From contig JBDVMP010000019.1 in NCBI GenBank assembly GCA_039970095.1, forward strand, positions 1-64,000: a stretch of DNA of 64,000 nucleotides. The letters are read 5' to 3'. The notes below the pieces were generated by a model. It ran no database searches. It saw nothing but the letters and a program-made list of their open reading frames with translations, and was not told the origin of the DNA. Shown here one piece after another: positions 34,207 to 43,355 of the stretch. Numbering within the stretch: position 1 is the stretch's first letter; each line of letters starts with the position of its first letter. The DNA is from JAMZMI01 sp039970095 (GTDB taxonomy: Bacteria > Bacteroidota > Bacteroidia > Cytophagales > Cyclobacteriaceae). The translations under genes and the position numbers were made by a program.

Positions 34207-35733
34207 ATGGATAACGTACGCGTACGCTTTGCTCCCAGCCCAACCGGGGGACTTCATATTGGTGGAGTGAGAACAGCCCTTTTCAACTACCTTTTTGCCA
34301 AACACAACAAGGGTACTTTCATACTTCGGATAGAAGACACTGACCAGAATCGTTTTGTAGAGGGCGCAGAAGAATATATCCTGAATGCACTAAAATGGTG
34401 TGGGATCACTCCTGACGAAAGCATTGAGGCGGGTGGTGAATATGGCCCATATCGTCAATCTGAAAGAAAGGAAATGTATAAGGAGTATGCTGACAAGCTG
34501 ATCGAAAGCGGAAATGCTTATTACGCTTTTGACACTCCCGAAGATCTGGATGCGATGAGAGAAAGGCTGAAGGAAGCCGGACTCACCAACCCTCAATACG
34601 ACAGCAGCGTGCGGATGACCATGAATAACTCGCTTACGCTATCTGCCGAAGAGGTGCAATCCAAAATAGATGCGGGTGAACCTTATGTCATTCGCGTGAA
34701 AATACCGCCGAAGGATGATGTGCGCTTCAATGACATGATCCGTAGCTGGGTGATGGTAAATGGCGCCACCCTTGATGATAAAGTGCTGATGAAGTCTGAT
34801 GGCATGCCCACCTACCATCTGGCAAACGTGGTAGATGACTATTTGATGAAAATCTCTCATGTAATTCGTGGAGAAGAATGGCTGCCTTCCACCCCTCTGC
34901 ATGTGTTGCTATACAAGTACCTGGGCTGGGAAGACTCCATGCCAAAATTTGCCCACCTCCCACTGATTTTGAAACCGGATGGCAATGGTAAGCTCAGCAA
35001 AAGAGCCGCCGACAAAGCTGGTTTCCCCATATTTCCATTGAGCTGGACAACACCCGATGGAGATCTAGCTGTGGGCTTCAAAGAAGAAGGCTTTTTACCG
35101 GAGGCTATGATCAACTTCCTGTCATTTCTCGGCTGGAACCCCGGCACTGAGCAGGAGATCTTCTCTCTAGACGAACTGGTAGCGCATTTCACCCTTGAGC
35201 GCGTCAACAAAGCCGGGACCAAATTCGACATAGAAAAAGCGCGGTGGTTCAATCAGCAGTATCTCAAGTCGGCTGACCCTAAAAGAATCACCAGCACAAT
35301 TATTGCTGATCTAAAGGAAAAACACCAAATCGACTGTTCTGCGGAACTGGCCGTAGACATTTTTCACCTCCTCAAGGAGCGGGTCACTTATCCTCATGAA
35401 ATGGCAGACGGTTGCCTTTTTCTTTTCCAAAACCCTGCAACATACGACGAAAAGGTTTCAAGAAAAAAATGGAATGAAGATGCTCAAAAAGCCGTAACAC
35501 TTTACGGAAATGCCTTGGCCGAAAAAGGTGCAATTTCTCCTGAAGAAGCTAAAGATCTATTTTTCTCACTTATGGAGGCCAATGACATTCCTGCAGGAAA
35601 AAACATGCAGGCACTAAGATTATCTATCACTGGAGAAGGTTCAGGGCCTGATTTGATGACGATCATCTCCATCATGGGAGGAAAAGCAGTTAACGATCGA
35701 ATCAATTATTCCGTTGGTGTGTTAGGTAACTAA
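34207..35733 (+). CDS. gltX: Glutamyl-tRNA synthetase
   Basis: 508 residues, a class I synthetase. The HIGH-like motif is in APSPTGGLHIGGVRTALFNY, and the KMSKS-like motif in GNGKLSKRAADKAGFP. The stretch RIEDTDQNRFVEGAEEYI is diagnostic. The C-terminal anticodon-binding region follows residue about 330. A TACTTTTG element at 34175-34182 probably marks its promoter, although no TTG stands at the right distance. A small acidic/basic protein gene follows 10 bp downstream. Confidence 0.97.
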   Translation: MDNVRVRFAPSPTGGLHIGGVRTALFNYLFAKHNKGTFILRIEDTDQNRFVEGAEEYILNALKWCGITPDESIEAGGEYGPYRQSERKEMYKEYADKLIESGNAYYAFDTPEDLDAMRERLKEAGLTNPQYDSSVRMTMNNSLTLSAEEVQSKIDAGEPYVIRVKIPPKDDVRFNDMIRSWVMVNGATLDDKVLMKSDGMPTYHLANVVDDYLMKISHVIRGEEWLPSTPLHVLLYKYLGWEDSMPKFAHLPLILKPDGNGKLSKRAADKAGFPIFPLSWTTPDGDLAVGFKEEGFLPEAMINFLSFLGWNPGTEQEIFSLDELVAHFTLERVNKAGTKFDIEKARWFNQQYLKSADPKRITSTIIADLKEKHQIDCSAELAVDIFHLLKERVTYPHEMADGCLFLFQNPATYDEKVSRKKWNEDAQKAVTLYGNALAEKGAISPEEAKDLFFSLMEANDIPAGKNMQALRLSITGEGSGPDLMTIISIMGGKAVNDRINYSVGVLGN

Positions 35734-35743
35734 ACCTGATACT

Positions 35744-35944
35744 ATGACCAAGAAAAAGGAAACACCAAAACCGAAAGTCAATAAAGATTTGGATGGATTT
35801 GATATCTCGATAGATTCTTTCGGTGAAATCAAATCCACCTTGAATATTGATGAGATCAACAAGTTTCTCAACAAAAACGTGGATGACAAAAAACTCCGCG
35901 ACAGGGATGATTTGGATGAACTGAAAGAAGGAAAACCGGACTAA
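35744..35944 (+). CDS. Small charged protein downstream of gltX, unknown
   Basis: 66 residues, nearly half charged (KKKETPKPKVNKDLDGFDIS, NKNVDDKKLRDRDDLDELK). No signal peptide or hydrophobic segment. It starts 10 bp after gltX, so is cotranscribed. No family is recognised; the sequence DGFDISIDSFGEIKSTLNIDEINKFLN may form a short helix-rich unit. Confidence 0.7.
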   Translation: MTKKKETPKPKVNKDLDGFDISIDSFGEIKSTLNIDEINKFLNKNVDDKKLRDRDDLDELKEGKPD

Positions 35945-36063
35945 TTCTTACTTTGTCAATTCTAAGAGTTTGTCCTACAGAGCTTACAGTAAGTATTTTG
36001 AAAGCTTTCGACAAGCTCAATCTGACAGGCATTATTAGTAAATTGATTCCAGGCAAAGTAAGC

Positions 36064-36627
36064 CTATAACACTCCCGGAATTATCGCTTTCACATTTTCC
36101 TTATAGTCCAAATACTCTTGCCCAAAAACGTCAATTAGTTTCTTTTCCTCAAAGTAAACCCCAATTGGAAGATAAGCGAATATCACCAAAGCTGTGAGTA
36201 AGACTGTGAGACTTGGCACGGAAGCAAACATCCCAACCATTATCAAAATGGTGCCCGAGTAGATAGGATGCCTTACGCTACTGTGTAGTCCTGTTTTGAC
36301 CAATTCTTTATTATTTTCTTTTTTCAAACCCAAAAAAGCCTTCATAGATATCTGCCTGAAGGAGGCAACTACGATGATCACTCCCCAGGAGGCGGCAACC
36401 ATACCTGCAAATTTCAAAAATGGAGTCAAGGCGTAAACCCAAACTGGTGGGATCAGTGCCATGAGATAAACAAGCCCCAAAAGACCAATAGTAGCAATAA
36501 TAGAATATAAAAGTCGATACCACCTGGCAGATATTGGGATTTTGCTTTTCATCCATGTGCTTGCCAAAAAACTATGTAAGGCCAGGTATAAGATCCATGC
36601 AAGAATCAACTCAAGGTAATCCATCAT
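36064..36627 (-). CDS. Isoprenylcysteine methyltransferase-like / NnrU-like membrane protein
   Basis: 187 residues with about five hydrophobic segments. The C-terminal RHPIYSGTILIMVG and FEEKKLIDVFGQEYLDYKENV are the conserved SAM-binding elements of ICMT/PEMT-type integral membrane methyltransferases. The substrate, perhaps a lipid or small polar metabolite, is unknown. It begins with tandem ATGs at 36627 and 36624 and diverges from the saccharopine dehydrogenase-like gene; the 47 bases between the starts hold both promoters. Confidence 0.82.
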   Translation of the reverse strand: MMDYLELILAWILYLALHSFLASTWMKSKIPISARWYRLLYSIIATIGLLGLVYLMALIPPVWVYALTPFLKFAGMVAASWGVIIVVASFRQISMKAFLGLKKENNKELVKTGLHSSVRHPIYSGTILIMVGMFASVPSLTVLLTALVIFAYLPIGVYFEEKKLIDVFGQEYLDYKENVKAIIPGVL

Positions 36628-36674
36628 CCTAAATGAAAAGGTTAGATTTGCTGCGTCAAATTAAAGCAAATAAT

Positions 36675-37889
36675 ATGGCCAAAGTGAAGATAGGACTTAT
36701 CAAGGAAGGAAAAATTCCAATTGATCGCCGAGTGGCACTCACTCCAGCCCAAGCCCGCGAGGCGATGGAGCGATTCCCTCAAGTCGAAATTGCAGCTCAG
36801 AGCAGTGATATCCGCTGTTTTTCTGATGCTGATTATGAAGTGGAAGGCATCAAAGTTGTGGACTCTCTCGACGATTGCTCCATTATTTTGGGTGTGAAAG
36901 AAGTTCCCATTCCCACACTATTGGGCGACAAAACCTACTTCTTCTTTAGTCATACCATCAAAAAACAACCGTACAACAAAACGCTGCTTCAGGAGGTACT
37001 AAAGAAAAACATTCGTCTCATCGACTATGAGACATTAACAGACGAAGCTGGAAAACGCATTATTGCTTTTGGTCGCTGGGCAGGCATTGTCGGTGCATAC
37101 AATGGCATTCTCACTTTTGGTCAGCGATACAACCTTTTTCAGCTCAGACCAGCTCATAATTGTTTTGATCTGGAGGATCTGAAAACTGAATATAGCAAAG
37201 CCAAACTTCCTCCGGTTAAAATTATACTGACGGGAGGCGGGCGTGTGGCCAAAGGTGCCATGGAAGTGCTCGTGGGCATGGGCGTGCGAAAAGTAACGCC
37301 TAAACAGTTCGTAGAAGACACATTCGACTATCCTGTATTCGTACAGCTCAACACGCGCGACTACAACAAAAAGAAGGATGGCGGAGAGTTTAGCCGGAAG
37401 GAATTTTACCAGTTTCCGGAGCATTACGAATCTGACTTTTTGAAATACACCCAAGACGCTGATATACTCATCGCTTCCGCATATTGGGATCCTCGCGCTC
37501 CGGTTTTGTTTGAGCGCGAAGACATTATCAAGGATGATTTCAAACTTGACGTGATTGCCGATATCACCTGCGATATTGAAGGTTCAATACCTTCTACCAA
37601 GAAACCTAGCACGATCGAAGACCCCATTTACGATTACAACCCTACCGATGACGAAGTAGAAGCTCCATTTACTGATGAAGGAAATATCACAGTGATGGCA
37701 GTAGATAACCTGCCTTGTGAGCTACCTCGCGATGCGTCTGATAGCTTCGGAAATGAACTCATGAATAATGTGCTGCCGGAATTATTGGGTGATGATTCGA
37801 AGGGAATTATTAAAAACGCTACCATCGCCGATAAAGGGCAGCTTACTGAAAAATACGACTATCTGCAGGATTATGTGGATGGAAAATAA
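36675..37889 (+). CDS. Saccharopine dehydrogenase-like / alanine dehydrogenase-fold oxidoreductase
   Basis: About 404 residues from ATG 36675 (MAKVKIGLIKEGK); an in-frame ATG at 36633 would add fourteen. The N-terminal AlaDH/PNT-like domain is shown by GLIKEGKIPIDRRVALTP and RLIDYETLTDEAGKRIIAFGRWAG. The nucleotide-binding motif is ILTGGGRVAKGAMEVLVGMG (about 190-210). The fold resembles lysine-forming saccharopine dehydrogenase (Lys1-type). A role in lysine metabolism is only inferred. rfbD follows 5 bp downstream in the same transcript, an odd pairing. Confidence 0.78.
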   Translation: MAKVKIGLIKEGKIPIDRRVALTPAQAREAMERFPQVEIAAQSSDIRCFSDADYEVEGIKVVDSLDDCSIILGVKEVPIPTLLGDKTYFFFSHTIKKQPYNKTLLQEVLKKNIRLIDYETLTDEAGKRIIAFGRWAGIVGAYNGILTFGQRYNLFQLRPAHNCFDLEDLKTEYSKAKLPPVKIILTGGGRVAKGAMEVLVGMGVRKVTPKQFVEDTFDYPVFVQLNTRDYNKKKDGGEFSRKEFYQFPEHYESDFLKYTQDADILIASAYWDPRAPVLFEREDIIKDDFKLDVIADITCDIEGSIPSTKKPSTIEDPIYDYNPTDDEVEAPFTDEGNITVMAVDNLPCELPRDASDSFGNELMNNVLPELLGDDSKGIIKNATIADKGQLTEKYDYLQDYVDGK

Positions 37890-37894
37890 GTGAA

Positions 37895-38740
37895 ATGAAA
37901 ATATTAGTAACGGGATCAAACGGGCAACTGGGGAGCGAACTTCAGGCTATCGCTAAAAGCAGTGACTGGGAGTTTATATTCACAGATTATCAGGAATTAG
38001 ACATCACCGATCGTGATGCAGTTCTAAAATTTTTCGAAGAAAACAAGCCAGACTACTGCATCAATTGCGCTGCATACACCGCCGTGGACAAAGCCGAGTC
38101 AGAAAAGCAAAAAGCCGACCTGATCAATGTAAGCGGTGCGGAGAATTTGGCTTTGGGATGCGCAAAATTAGAAGCAAAATTTTTCCAGATTTCCACAGAT
38201 TTTGTGTTCGACGGGACGGCCAGCGCCCCTCTCAAAGAAGACAAGACAACTACTCCCGTAAACTACTACGGTGAATCCAAGCTAAAAGGAGAAATTGCGG
38301 TAGCAGAGCACCTGAAGGAACATTTCATCTTCCGCACTTCCTGGCTCTACTCCACTTTTGGTAACAATTTCGTGAAAACGATGCTTAAACTAAGTGAGAC
38401 AAAAGACGAACTCAATATCATCGCGGATCAGATAGGCACACCTACCTATGCTCGAGATTTGGCCAATGCGATTGTAGAAATTATCAAAAGTGGCTCCACA
38501 GCTTACGGTCTATACCACTACAGCAACGAAGGAGTAGCCAGCTGGTACGATTTCACAAAAGCAATTTTTGAGTATGCCCAAGTTGACACCAAAGTCAACC
38601 CCATACGCACATCGCAGTACCCCACCCCTGCTGCCCGGCCGGCTTATAGCGTGATGGACAAGTCGAAATTCAAAGAAACTTTTGGTCTTGAAATACCCTA
38701 TTGGAGAGAGAGTTTGAAGGATTGTCTGGAGAATCTCTAG
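37895..38740 (+). CDS. rfbD: dTDP-4-dehydrorhamnose reductase
   Basis: 281 residues, an extended short-chain reductase. The nucleotide-binding start KILVTGSNGQLGSELQAIAK, the DYCINCAAYTAVDKAESEK segment and the catalytic YxxxK in NYYGESKLKGE are intact. It makes dTDP-L-rhamnose for surface polysaccharide. No rfbA, rfbB or rfbC is in the window. The gene is separated by 5 bp from the saccharopine dehydrogenase-like gene and so probably shares its promoter. Rhamnose appears again at 39.1-41.9 kb, where a mutarotase-like lipoprotein is encoded. Confidence 0.92.
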   Translation: MKILVTGSNGQLGSELQAIAKSSDWEFIFTDYQELDITDRDAVLKFFEENKPDYCINCAAYTAVDKAESEKQKADLINVSGAENLALGCAKLEAKFFQISTDFVFDGTASAPLKEDKTTTPVNYYGESKLKGEIAVAEHLKEHFIFRTSWLYSTFGNNFVKTMLKLSETKDELNIIADQIGTPTYARDLANAIVEIIKSGSTAYGLYHYSNEGVASWYDFTKAIFEYAQVDTKVNPIRTSQYPTPAARPAYSVMDKSKFKETFGLEIPYWRESLKDCLENL

Positions 38741-38833
38741 TTCTCAGGCAACCCTTATTAGACAAGCTATTGCACCGTTTTATTGCATATCGCTTTTTTT
38801 ACTTTTAATTGGTAACTAAAATGACTGCAAATC

Positions 38834-39091
38834 ATGAAACAGCTACTATTTGCTCTTTGTGCCACAACAATTTCCATCGCCCTCACAGGGTGTTCAGAGG
38901 ATTGCTGTGGAGATGTTTTCGTAACTGTGGGTATATCCCTTATAAATCAGGACACTGTAGATCTTCTTGACCCGTCGGAACCACGTGCGTTCAAAGAAGA
39001 GGAGATTAAAATATTCTATTTGATCAATGGGAAGGTGAAAGAGGTTTATTACGCTTATGAATTAAAGGGCAATAAGAGCATAGCTCACTAG
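38834..39091 (+). CDS. Small predicted lipoprotein, unknown
   Basis: 85 residues. A lipoprotein signal (LFALCATTISIALTGCSEDCCG) precedes a short beta-rich tail (VFVTVGISLINQDTVDLLDP, FKEEEIKIFYLINGKVKEVYY). CSEDCCGD is unusual, with three Cys near the processing site. It may be the shortened remnant of a longer DUF-type lipoprotein, since the sequence stops right after a hairpin. No family recognised. Confidence 0.6.
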   Translation: MKQLLFALCATTISIALTGCSEDCCGDVFVTVGISLINQDTVDLLDPSEPRAFKEEEIKIFYLINGKVKEVYYAYELKGNKSIAH

Positions 39092-39135
39092 GGTTTTGCA
39101 AAATAATATTAGAGGGGTGCGTGAAAGGGCTTTAA

Positions 39136-39816
39136 TCATTCCAAAAACACCCAAACCTCTCCTTTTTCCGTTCCTTCTATACCTTCCTGATATCCGGCCA
39201 TTTGAGCGTTCCAGTCGTCCATCCTTGGGTTATTTTCGACGGTTTTCGGATTAAGCTCATCAAGTGTTTTATCCGCTGGCACTGATATGACCAGCAGTAA
39301 CTGTCTCCCCGCCCTGTACACCAAAAGTTGCTGAAAATCTGCATTACAAAAGCCTTGCACCACCTCCGGCCATTCTTCGAATTGAGTGGCATGATAGTCC
39401 ATATATTCTTGCTGCTTGGATTCGTCCTGTACCAGATTGGCTGTGAGCAAATAGTGCTTCCAATCGTCAGCTACACTTGCATCCTCGCATTGAGTAGCCT
39501 TATCATAAGTATATAATGGATTCTTGTATTCCTTGATCTTAACTTCTGGCAAAATCTCTTCAACAGCCATAGCCAGTTCTTTTACTTCCTTACGAGAATC
39601 AAAAACCACAACATGGTCTTTCCACTTGTAAATGTCCGATGCAGGAACCCGAAGACTTAAAACAGAATCCACTTTCTCTGGTTGATCTGAGATAAACTCT
39701 ACCGTCACAGGCAGCTCTCTTTCAACAATCTTGACTTCTGCCTTTTTCTCTTTTGGCGTACATGCCAATAACAGCAAAGCAAAAGCCAAAAAAGCAACTC
39801 TCTCAACCATCCTCAT
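39136..39816 (-). CDS. Lipoprotein with an L-rhamnose mutarotase-like domain
   Basis: 226 residues. A lipoprotein signal (VERVAFLAFALLLLACTPK) and an unassigned domain (about 28-110, VEFISDQPEKVDSVLSLRVPA) precede a C-terminal domain (about 118-226). That domain matches L-rhamnose mutarotases: YLLTANLVQDESKQQEYMDYH, EWPEVVQGFCNADFQQLLVY, NNPRMDDWNAQMAGYQEG, GEVWVFLE. Mutarotases interconvert anomers of L-rhamnose. Fusion with a lipobox puts the domain outside the cytoplasm, which is unusual. Its start overlaps the end of the beta-helix gene by one base (TGATG), so the two are coupled. Catalytic ability is not proven. Confidence 0.75.
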   Translation of the reverse strand: MRMVERVAFLAFALLLLACTPKEKKAEVKIVERELPVTVEFISDQPEKVDSVLSLRVPASDIYKWKDHVVVFDSRKEVKELAMAVEEILPEVKIKEYKNPLYTYDKATQCEDASVADDWKHYLLTANLVQDESKQQEYMDYHATQFEEWPEVVQGFCNADFQQLLVYRAGRQLLLVISVPADKTLDELNPKTVENNPRMDDWNAQMAGYQEGIEGTEKGEVWVFLE

Positions 39817-41888
39817 CAGTGAAATTTATCCGCCTCCTTAAATTCAGCAGGAAAAATACGCACAGGTTCTGGTTCCTTCTCAGGGATGATATCAGCAAAC
39901 GCTGGCAGTATTCCGGCCTCATCAATTATCCGTTGGGCCAAAGGGTTACTTGAAAAATCTTCTTCACGGAAAGAGTAAGTCTGCTCAACAAGATTGTCTG
40001 TTCCATTATCCATATAGAAATGATTTTTCACGTAATTGCGATAAGCCACATTATCGTGACATCTTTTTGTCCAAAAGTGCAGCCACATGTGCTTGTAGCT
40101 TGGATTCCCCACCACATTGTCTCGTATGGTCCAATAGGCAGATCCATCGTCTGGATAAATACATCGTGGACCGTTGAATACATAGTTCTTCTCAATATAA
40201 GAATTTGGTTGCTCTCCCAGCACATAAATAATCCCTCCATCATCCAGCGCCTGATGAGTATCTCCCGCTTTGTTGTAGCTGATCTCATTGTCCCTCGCAA
40301 CCGTGGAAGGCGGTATCTCAGCATTACCCCACCACCATCCGCAGGTTATTGCTCCATACGGTGTTCCTGCGATATCATTATGAGTGATAACTACATTTTC
40401 CACAAAAAATGCTGTAATTCCTTCCACCTGACGAAAACCGAGGCTCACATTTCTTATATAGTTGTTTGAAATTGTGATATCCGTGCACAGCCCCTCTTCT
40501 CCTACAGCATAAATTCCATTTAATCCATTTCCAGTGTGCATCCTCCCATATTTTGAGGCCTTGATTTCTGTGAGGTGGATTTGATCTTCTTCTGTCCGGG
40601 GTTCCATTTTTGGGCCATCGCCTATTTTATAATGCTGCGGGTGACCTACGGAAACAGCGTTACCCAATGTGTTCTGAAAAACATTGGCATTTACCATAAC
40701 ATTGGAAACATCATTTACCATGTTAATAGCTATAGCTGAACCCAGTAGTTCAAATTTATTTCGCTCAAAACAAATGTTTTTAGCATTCAATATCTGAATA
40801 CTGCCACGCGGCACGTCAGTACTATTGTAAGCAGATGGGTGCCAGTTGCCATTCGGGATATATTTTATGGCCAAGCCCAAACTTTGGATTCCTGCAAACC
40901 CTTTGGAGCCTGCTACATCCATAAGCTGCCAATCATCATGCGAAAAGGTGATCCCTTCGAAACTTAAATTCCCAGCCTGCACCTCGTTGGATTTCCCCAC
41001 AATCTGAACGAGCCCGTCGGAGGTTGGCGCAATCACCTCAGCCCTTTTCATGTTTTCGTTATCGCTATAGTAGTAAAGCGTTTTTGCTGTTTTATCAAAA
41101 TAAAATTCTCCAGGCTGATCCAGAAGCTCAAAAGCATTTCGGATTACGAAAGTTCTCTCATAGTTGATCTTACCAGCCCAAGCCATGGAGGTAGCAATAG
41201 CTCCATAGGGCTGTTGCAAGTTGAACACAGTTAAATCTTTTACCTTTTCAATTGATTCAACACAAAGAATCTTCTCTGTCCAGGTGTTAAACTGGATAAC
41301 CTCAATGTCATCAGCATTATTGTAAACATCCACATCTGACGATGCAAAGCTGATTCCCTCGATACCGCTTCCTGCGCCAAACGCCCAGGGCTCATTCCCA
41401 TTTATCTCAAATCGTCCCCAATCGCCAACACCATTTACAGGCACATCGGTACCCGCCATTCGCTTTCTTTTTCCATTTACAAAAAGTGACCTTAGCTTGG
41501 TGGACCTATCAAGTGATGCCTTGTATATATTCCCGTTCACTTTTTCCCACCCGGTAACTTTCACACCACCGCTGATTACTGGTTTCTCATTTTTGTATGC
41601 CTTTAGAATTATTTTATTCCCACTTTGACCTGCAGTCTTTTCGTCAAACCTCAATGGCTCACTTATCTCGTATCTGCCACCTCGGAGATAGATCGTGATA
41701 CTAACATTTTCTAGTTCTCGTGTCTGATCTATGGCGTTTTGAATAGAGCTGTAAGGGTTTGCTAAAGTTCCATCGCCAGAAGCTATTGCAGACGGAGCTA
41801 CGTAGAAAGCCGTCTGTGCTTGTAAAATGGATCCCGACACAGTAAAAAGGAGAAGAACCAAAAATTGAGTTTTAATACAATTTCTCAT
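39816..41888 (-). CDS. Exported right-handed beta-helix protein, GH141-like candidate
   Basis: 690 residues. Signal peptide (FLVLLLFTVSGSILQAQ). The N-terminal part (AFYVAPSAIASGDGTLANPY, SSIQNAIDQTRELENVSITI, YLRGGRYEISEPLRF, KPVISGGVKVTGWEKVNGNI, KLRSLFVNGKRKRMAGTDVP) is the pattern I associate with GH141 and related carbohydrate-active beta-helices. The middle and C-terminal parts contain repeated NNYIRNVSLG, EKNYVFNG-type turns. It probably acts on a rhamnose- or uronic acid-rich glycan, as the cotranscribed gene encodes a rhamnose-mutarotase-like lipoprotein. Glycosidase versus lyase activity cannot be decided from sequence. Confidence 0.82.
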   Translation of the reverse strand: MRNCIKTQFLVLLLFTVSGSILQAQTAFYVAPSAIASGDGTLANPYSSIQNAIDQTRELENVSITIYLRGGRYEISEPLRFDEKTAGQSGNKIILKAYKNEKPVISGGVKVTGWEKVNGNIYKASLDRSTKLRSLFVNGKRKRMAGTDVPVNGVGDWGRFEINGNEPWAFGAGSGIEGISFASSDVDVYNNADDIEVIQFNTWTEKILCVESIEKVKDLTVFNLQQPYGAIATSMAWAGKINYERTFVIRNAFELLDQPGEFYFDKTAKTLYYYSDNENMKRAEVIAPTSDGLVQIVGKSNEVQAGNLSFEGITFSHDDWQLMDVAGSKGFAGIQSLGLAIKYIPNGNWHPSAYNSTDVPRGSIQILNAKNICFERNKFELLGSAIAINMVNDVSNVMVNANVFQNTLGNAVSVGHPQHYKIGDGPKMEPRTEEDQIHLTEIKASKYGRMHTGNGLNGIYAVGEEGLCTDITISNNYIRNVSLGFRQVEGITAFFVENVVITHNDIAGTPYGAITCGWWWGNAEIPPSTVARDNEISYNKAGDTHQALDDGGIIYVLGEQPNSYIEKNYVFNGPRCIYPDDGSAYWTIRDNVVGNPSYKHMWLHFWTKRCHDNVAYRNYVKNHFYMDNGTDNLVEQTYSFREEDFSSNPLAQRIIDEAGILPAFADIIPEKEPEPVRIFPAEFKEADKFH

Positions 41889-41997
41889 TTTATGAATATA
41901 ATTAATGATACTTACTCTAAGCTAAGAACGACGCATTAGTGTTATGTGGGTTTTTATGCAAAGTTCGATTTTATAAACATTCATTCTGGCCAAAAAT

Positions 41998-42028
41998 GAA
42001 AAAAGCCTCGTCGGTAACAACAAGGCTC
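41998..42028 (-). terminator. Intrinsic terminator after the DUF2911/TPR gene
   Basis: Minus strand: AGCCTTG (42027-42021) pairs with CGAGGCT (42010-42004), one G-T pair, ten-base loop, followed by TTTTTTC (42003-41997). It lies 24 bp past the stop of the gene at 42052. Confidence 0.85.
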
Positions 42029-42051
42029 GAACTGCTAGAATGTATTTTTCA

Positions 42052-43173
42052 CTATTCTGTGTACTCAACACCCATAGTTTTGAGATTTTTAATCGAATTG
42101 TCTTTGACAAACTGTGGTGGATTCATGGCGAGGCACTTCTTAAATTCTTTGATCGCATTTTTATTATCTCCTTTGGCCATATAAGCTTCCCCCAAACTGT
42201 CATGCGAATTGGCATCAGTAGGGTTGTTTTTAATATTCAGTTTAAAATATTCAATAGCCTTGTCGTACTCCTGCACACCCATCATTTGGTAACCAAGAAA
42301 ATTTAGCTGACCAAGGTTAGCCATCGCGGCAGCTTCATCAGCCACTTTGATTCCTTCGGTCTTATCTCCCTTTTGTATCAGCAATCCTGCTTTTACCGAA
42401 AGGTTCTGAGCATTTTTAGTATTAGCGATGGATGCATCAGCCCAACCAATGGCCTCATCGTGATTCATGTTATTTTGGAAACAATACTGCGCCGCAGACA
42501 ATGAGCCTCTCCAGCCAAAACCGGTCACACCCCGCAGCTCATCTCTGAAGCTTTGAAGCACCACATCCTGGCTCGTTAAAATTTTGAAGGGAATGGCCTT
42601 ATTATCCCAACTTACTGCAAGAGTGCCTTCCAGGTTTCCGAATGAAGTGAATTCATAAGTCAGAACATTGGTAAATGGTGAGTCTACCATCTGCACATCT
42701 ACACGCAGGGCGTCCTCTGATTTATCATACCAAAAGCTTCCCCACGATGAAGTGTTTTTTGAGAATATGACCGTGACATTACCCGACTCTTCCGGGATCA
42801 TGTGCAACCCATAACTTCCAGCAGCCAGAGGTTTTCCCTCAATAGACACATCCGTGGAAAAGCTAATGATGGTGTTCTCGTTGGCTCCCGCACGCCATGG
42901 CATGGGTTGTTGGTTTCCAAAATTATTTGGAGCAAGCCCGTAAGGCACCTGATTGCCCCAAATCTGTCCTGTTCTGTCGTTGGTTCCCCTAATGACCGAA
43001 GGCCTAGAATAATTAACGGTCACTTCCGTCAAGCCGATATTTTGTTTCAAAATCGCATTGGGGCTCGGCCTGGGTGTAGTCACCGCTTGCGCAAATGTGA
43101 AGGTGCAGGTCATCAGCACAAAAGCCAGCGACAGCAAAAATTGTGATGTTTTAGATTGAATCATAGTGTTCAT
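42052..43173 (-). CDS. Secreted DUF2911-domain protein with TPR tail
   Basis: About 373 residues from ATG 43173; the frame extends upstream to 43221, but the signal peptide (FLLSLAFVLMTCTFTFAQ) begins here. DUF2911 occupies about 25-190: PRPSPNAILKQNIGLTEVTV, NYSRPSVIRGTNDRTG, QIWGNQVPYGLAPN, FSKNTSSWGSFWYDKSEDAL. A C-terminal TPR series follows (about 225-370, including AIEYFKLNIKNNPTDANSHD and SLGEAYMAKGDNKNAIKEFK). The protein is exported, probably periplasmic; partners and function are unknown. It ends at a good terminator and stands alone. Confidence 0.87.
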   Translation of the reverse strand: MNTMIQSKTSQFLLSLAFVLMTCTFTFAQAVTTPRPSPNAILKQNIGLTEVTVNYSRPSVIRGTNDRTGQIWGNQVPYGLAPNNFGNQQPMPWRAGANENTIISFSTDVSIEGKPLAAGSYGLHMIPEESGNVTVIFSKNTSSWGSFWYDKSEDALRVDVQMVDSPFTNVLTYEFTSFGNLEGTLAVSWDNKAIPFKILTSQDVVLQSFRDELRGVTGFGWRGSLSAAQYCFQNNMNHDEAIGWADASIANTKNAQNLSVKAGLLIQKGDKTEGIKVADEAAAMANLGQLNFLGYQMMGVQEYDKAIEYFKLNIKNNPTDANSHDSLGEAYMAKGDNKNAIKEFKKCLAMNPPQFVKDNSIKNLKTMGVEYTE

Positions 43174-43297
43174 GTTTTGTTTGGATATTTCTAACGAAAC
43201 AAGCCAACAACCTGGACACACTATGTGACAGGTGGTTTTTTACATGATCGGTAAAATGAAAACAAATAAGGAAGACTAAAGATGCCGGTGCTGCAAA

Positions 43298-43333
43298 ACA
43301 AAAAAGCTGAAGATGTTTCCACCCTCAGCTTTT
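43298..43333 (-). terminator. Intrinsic terminator after rho
   Basis: Minus strand: AAGCTGA (43331-43325) pairs with TCAGCTT (43310-43304), a loop of about 14 bases, and a TTTTTTG run follows. It lies 23 bp beyond the rho stop. Confidence 0.8.
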
Positions 43334-43355
43334 CAATATTATTATGTGCTTCTCC

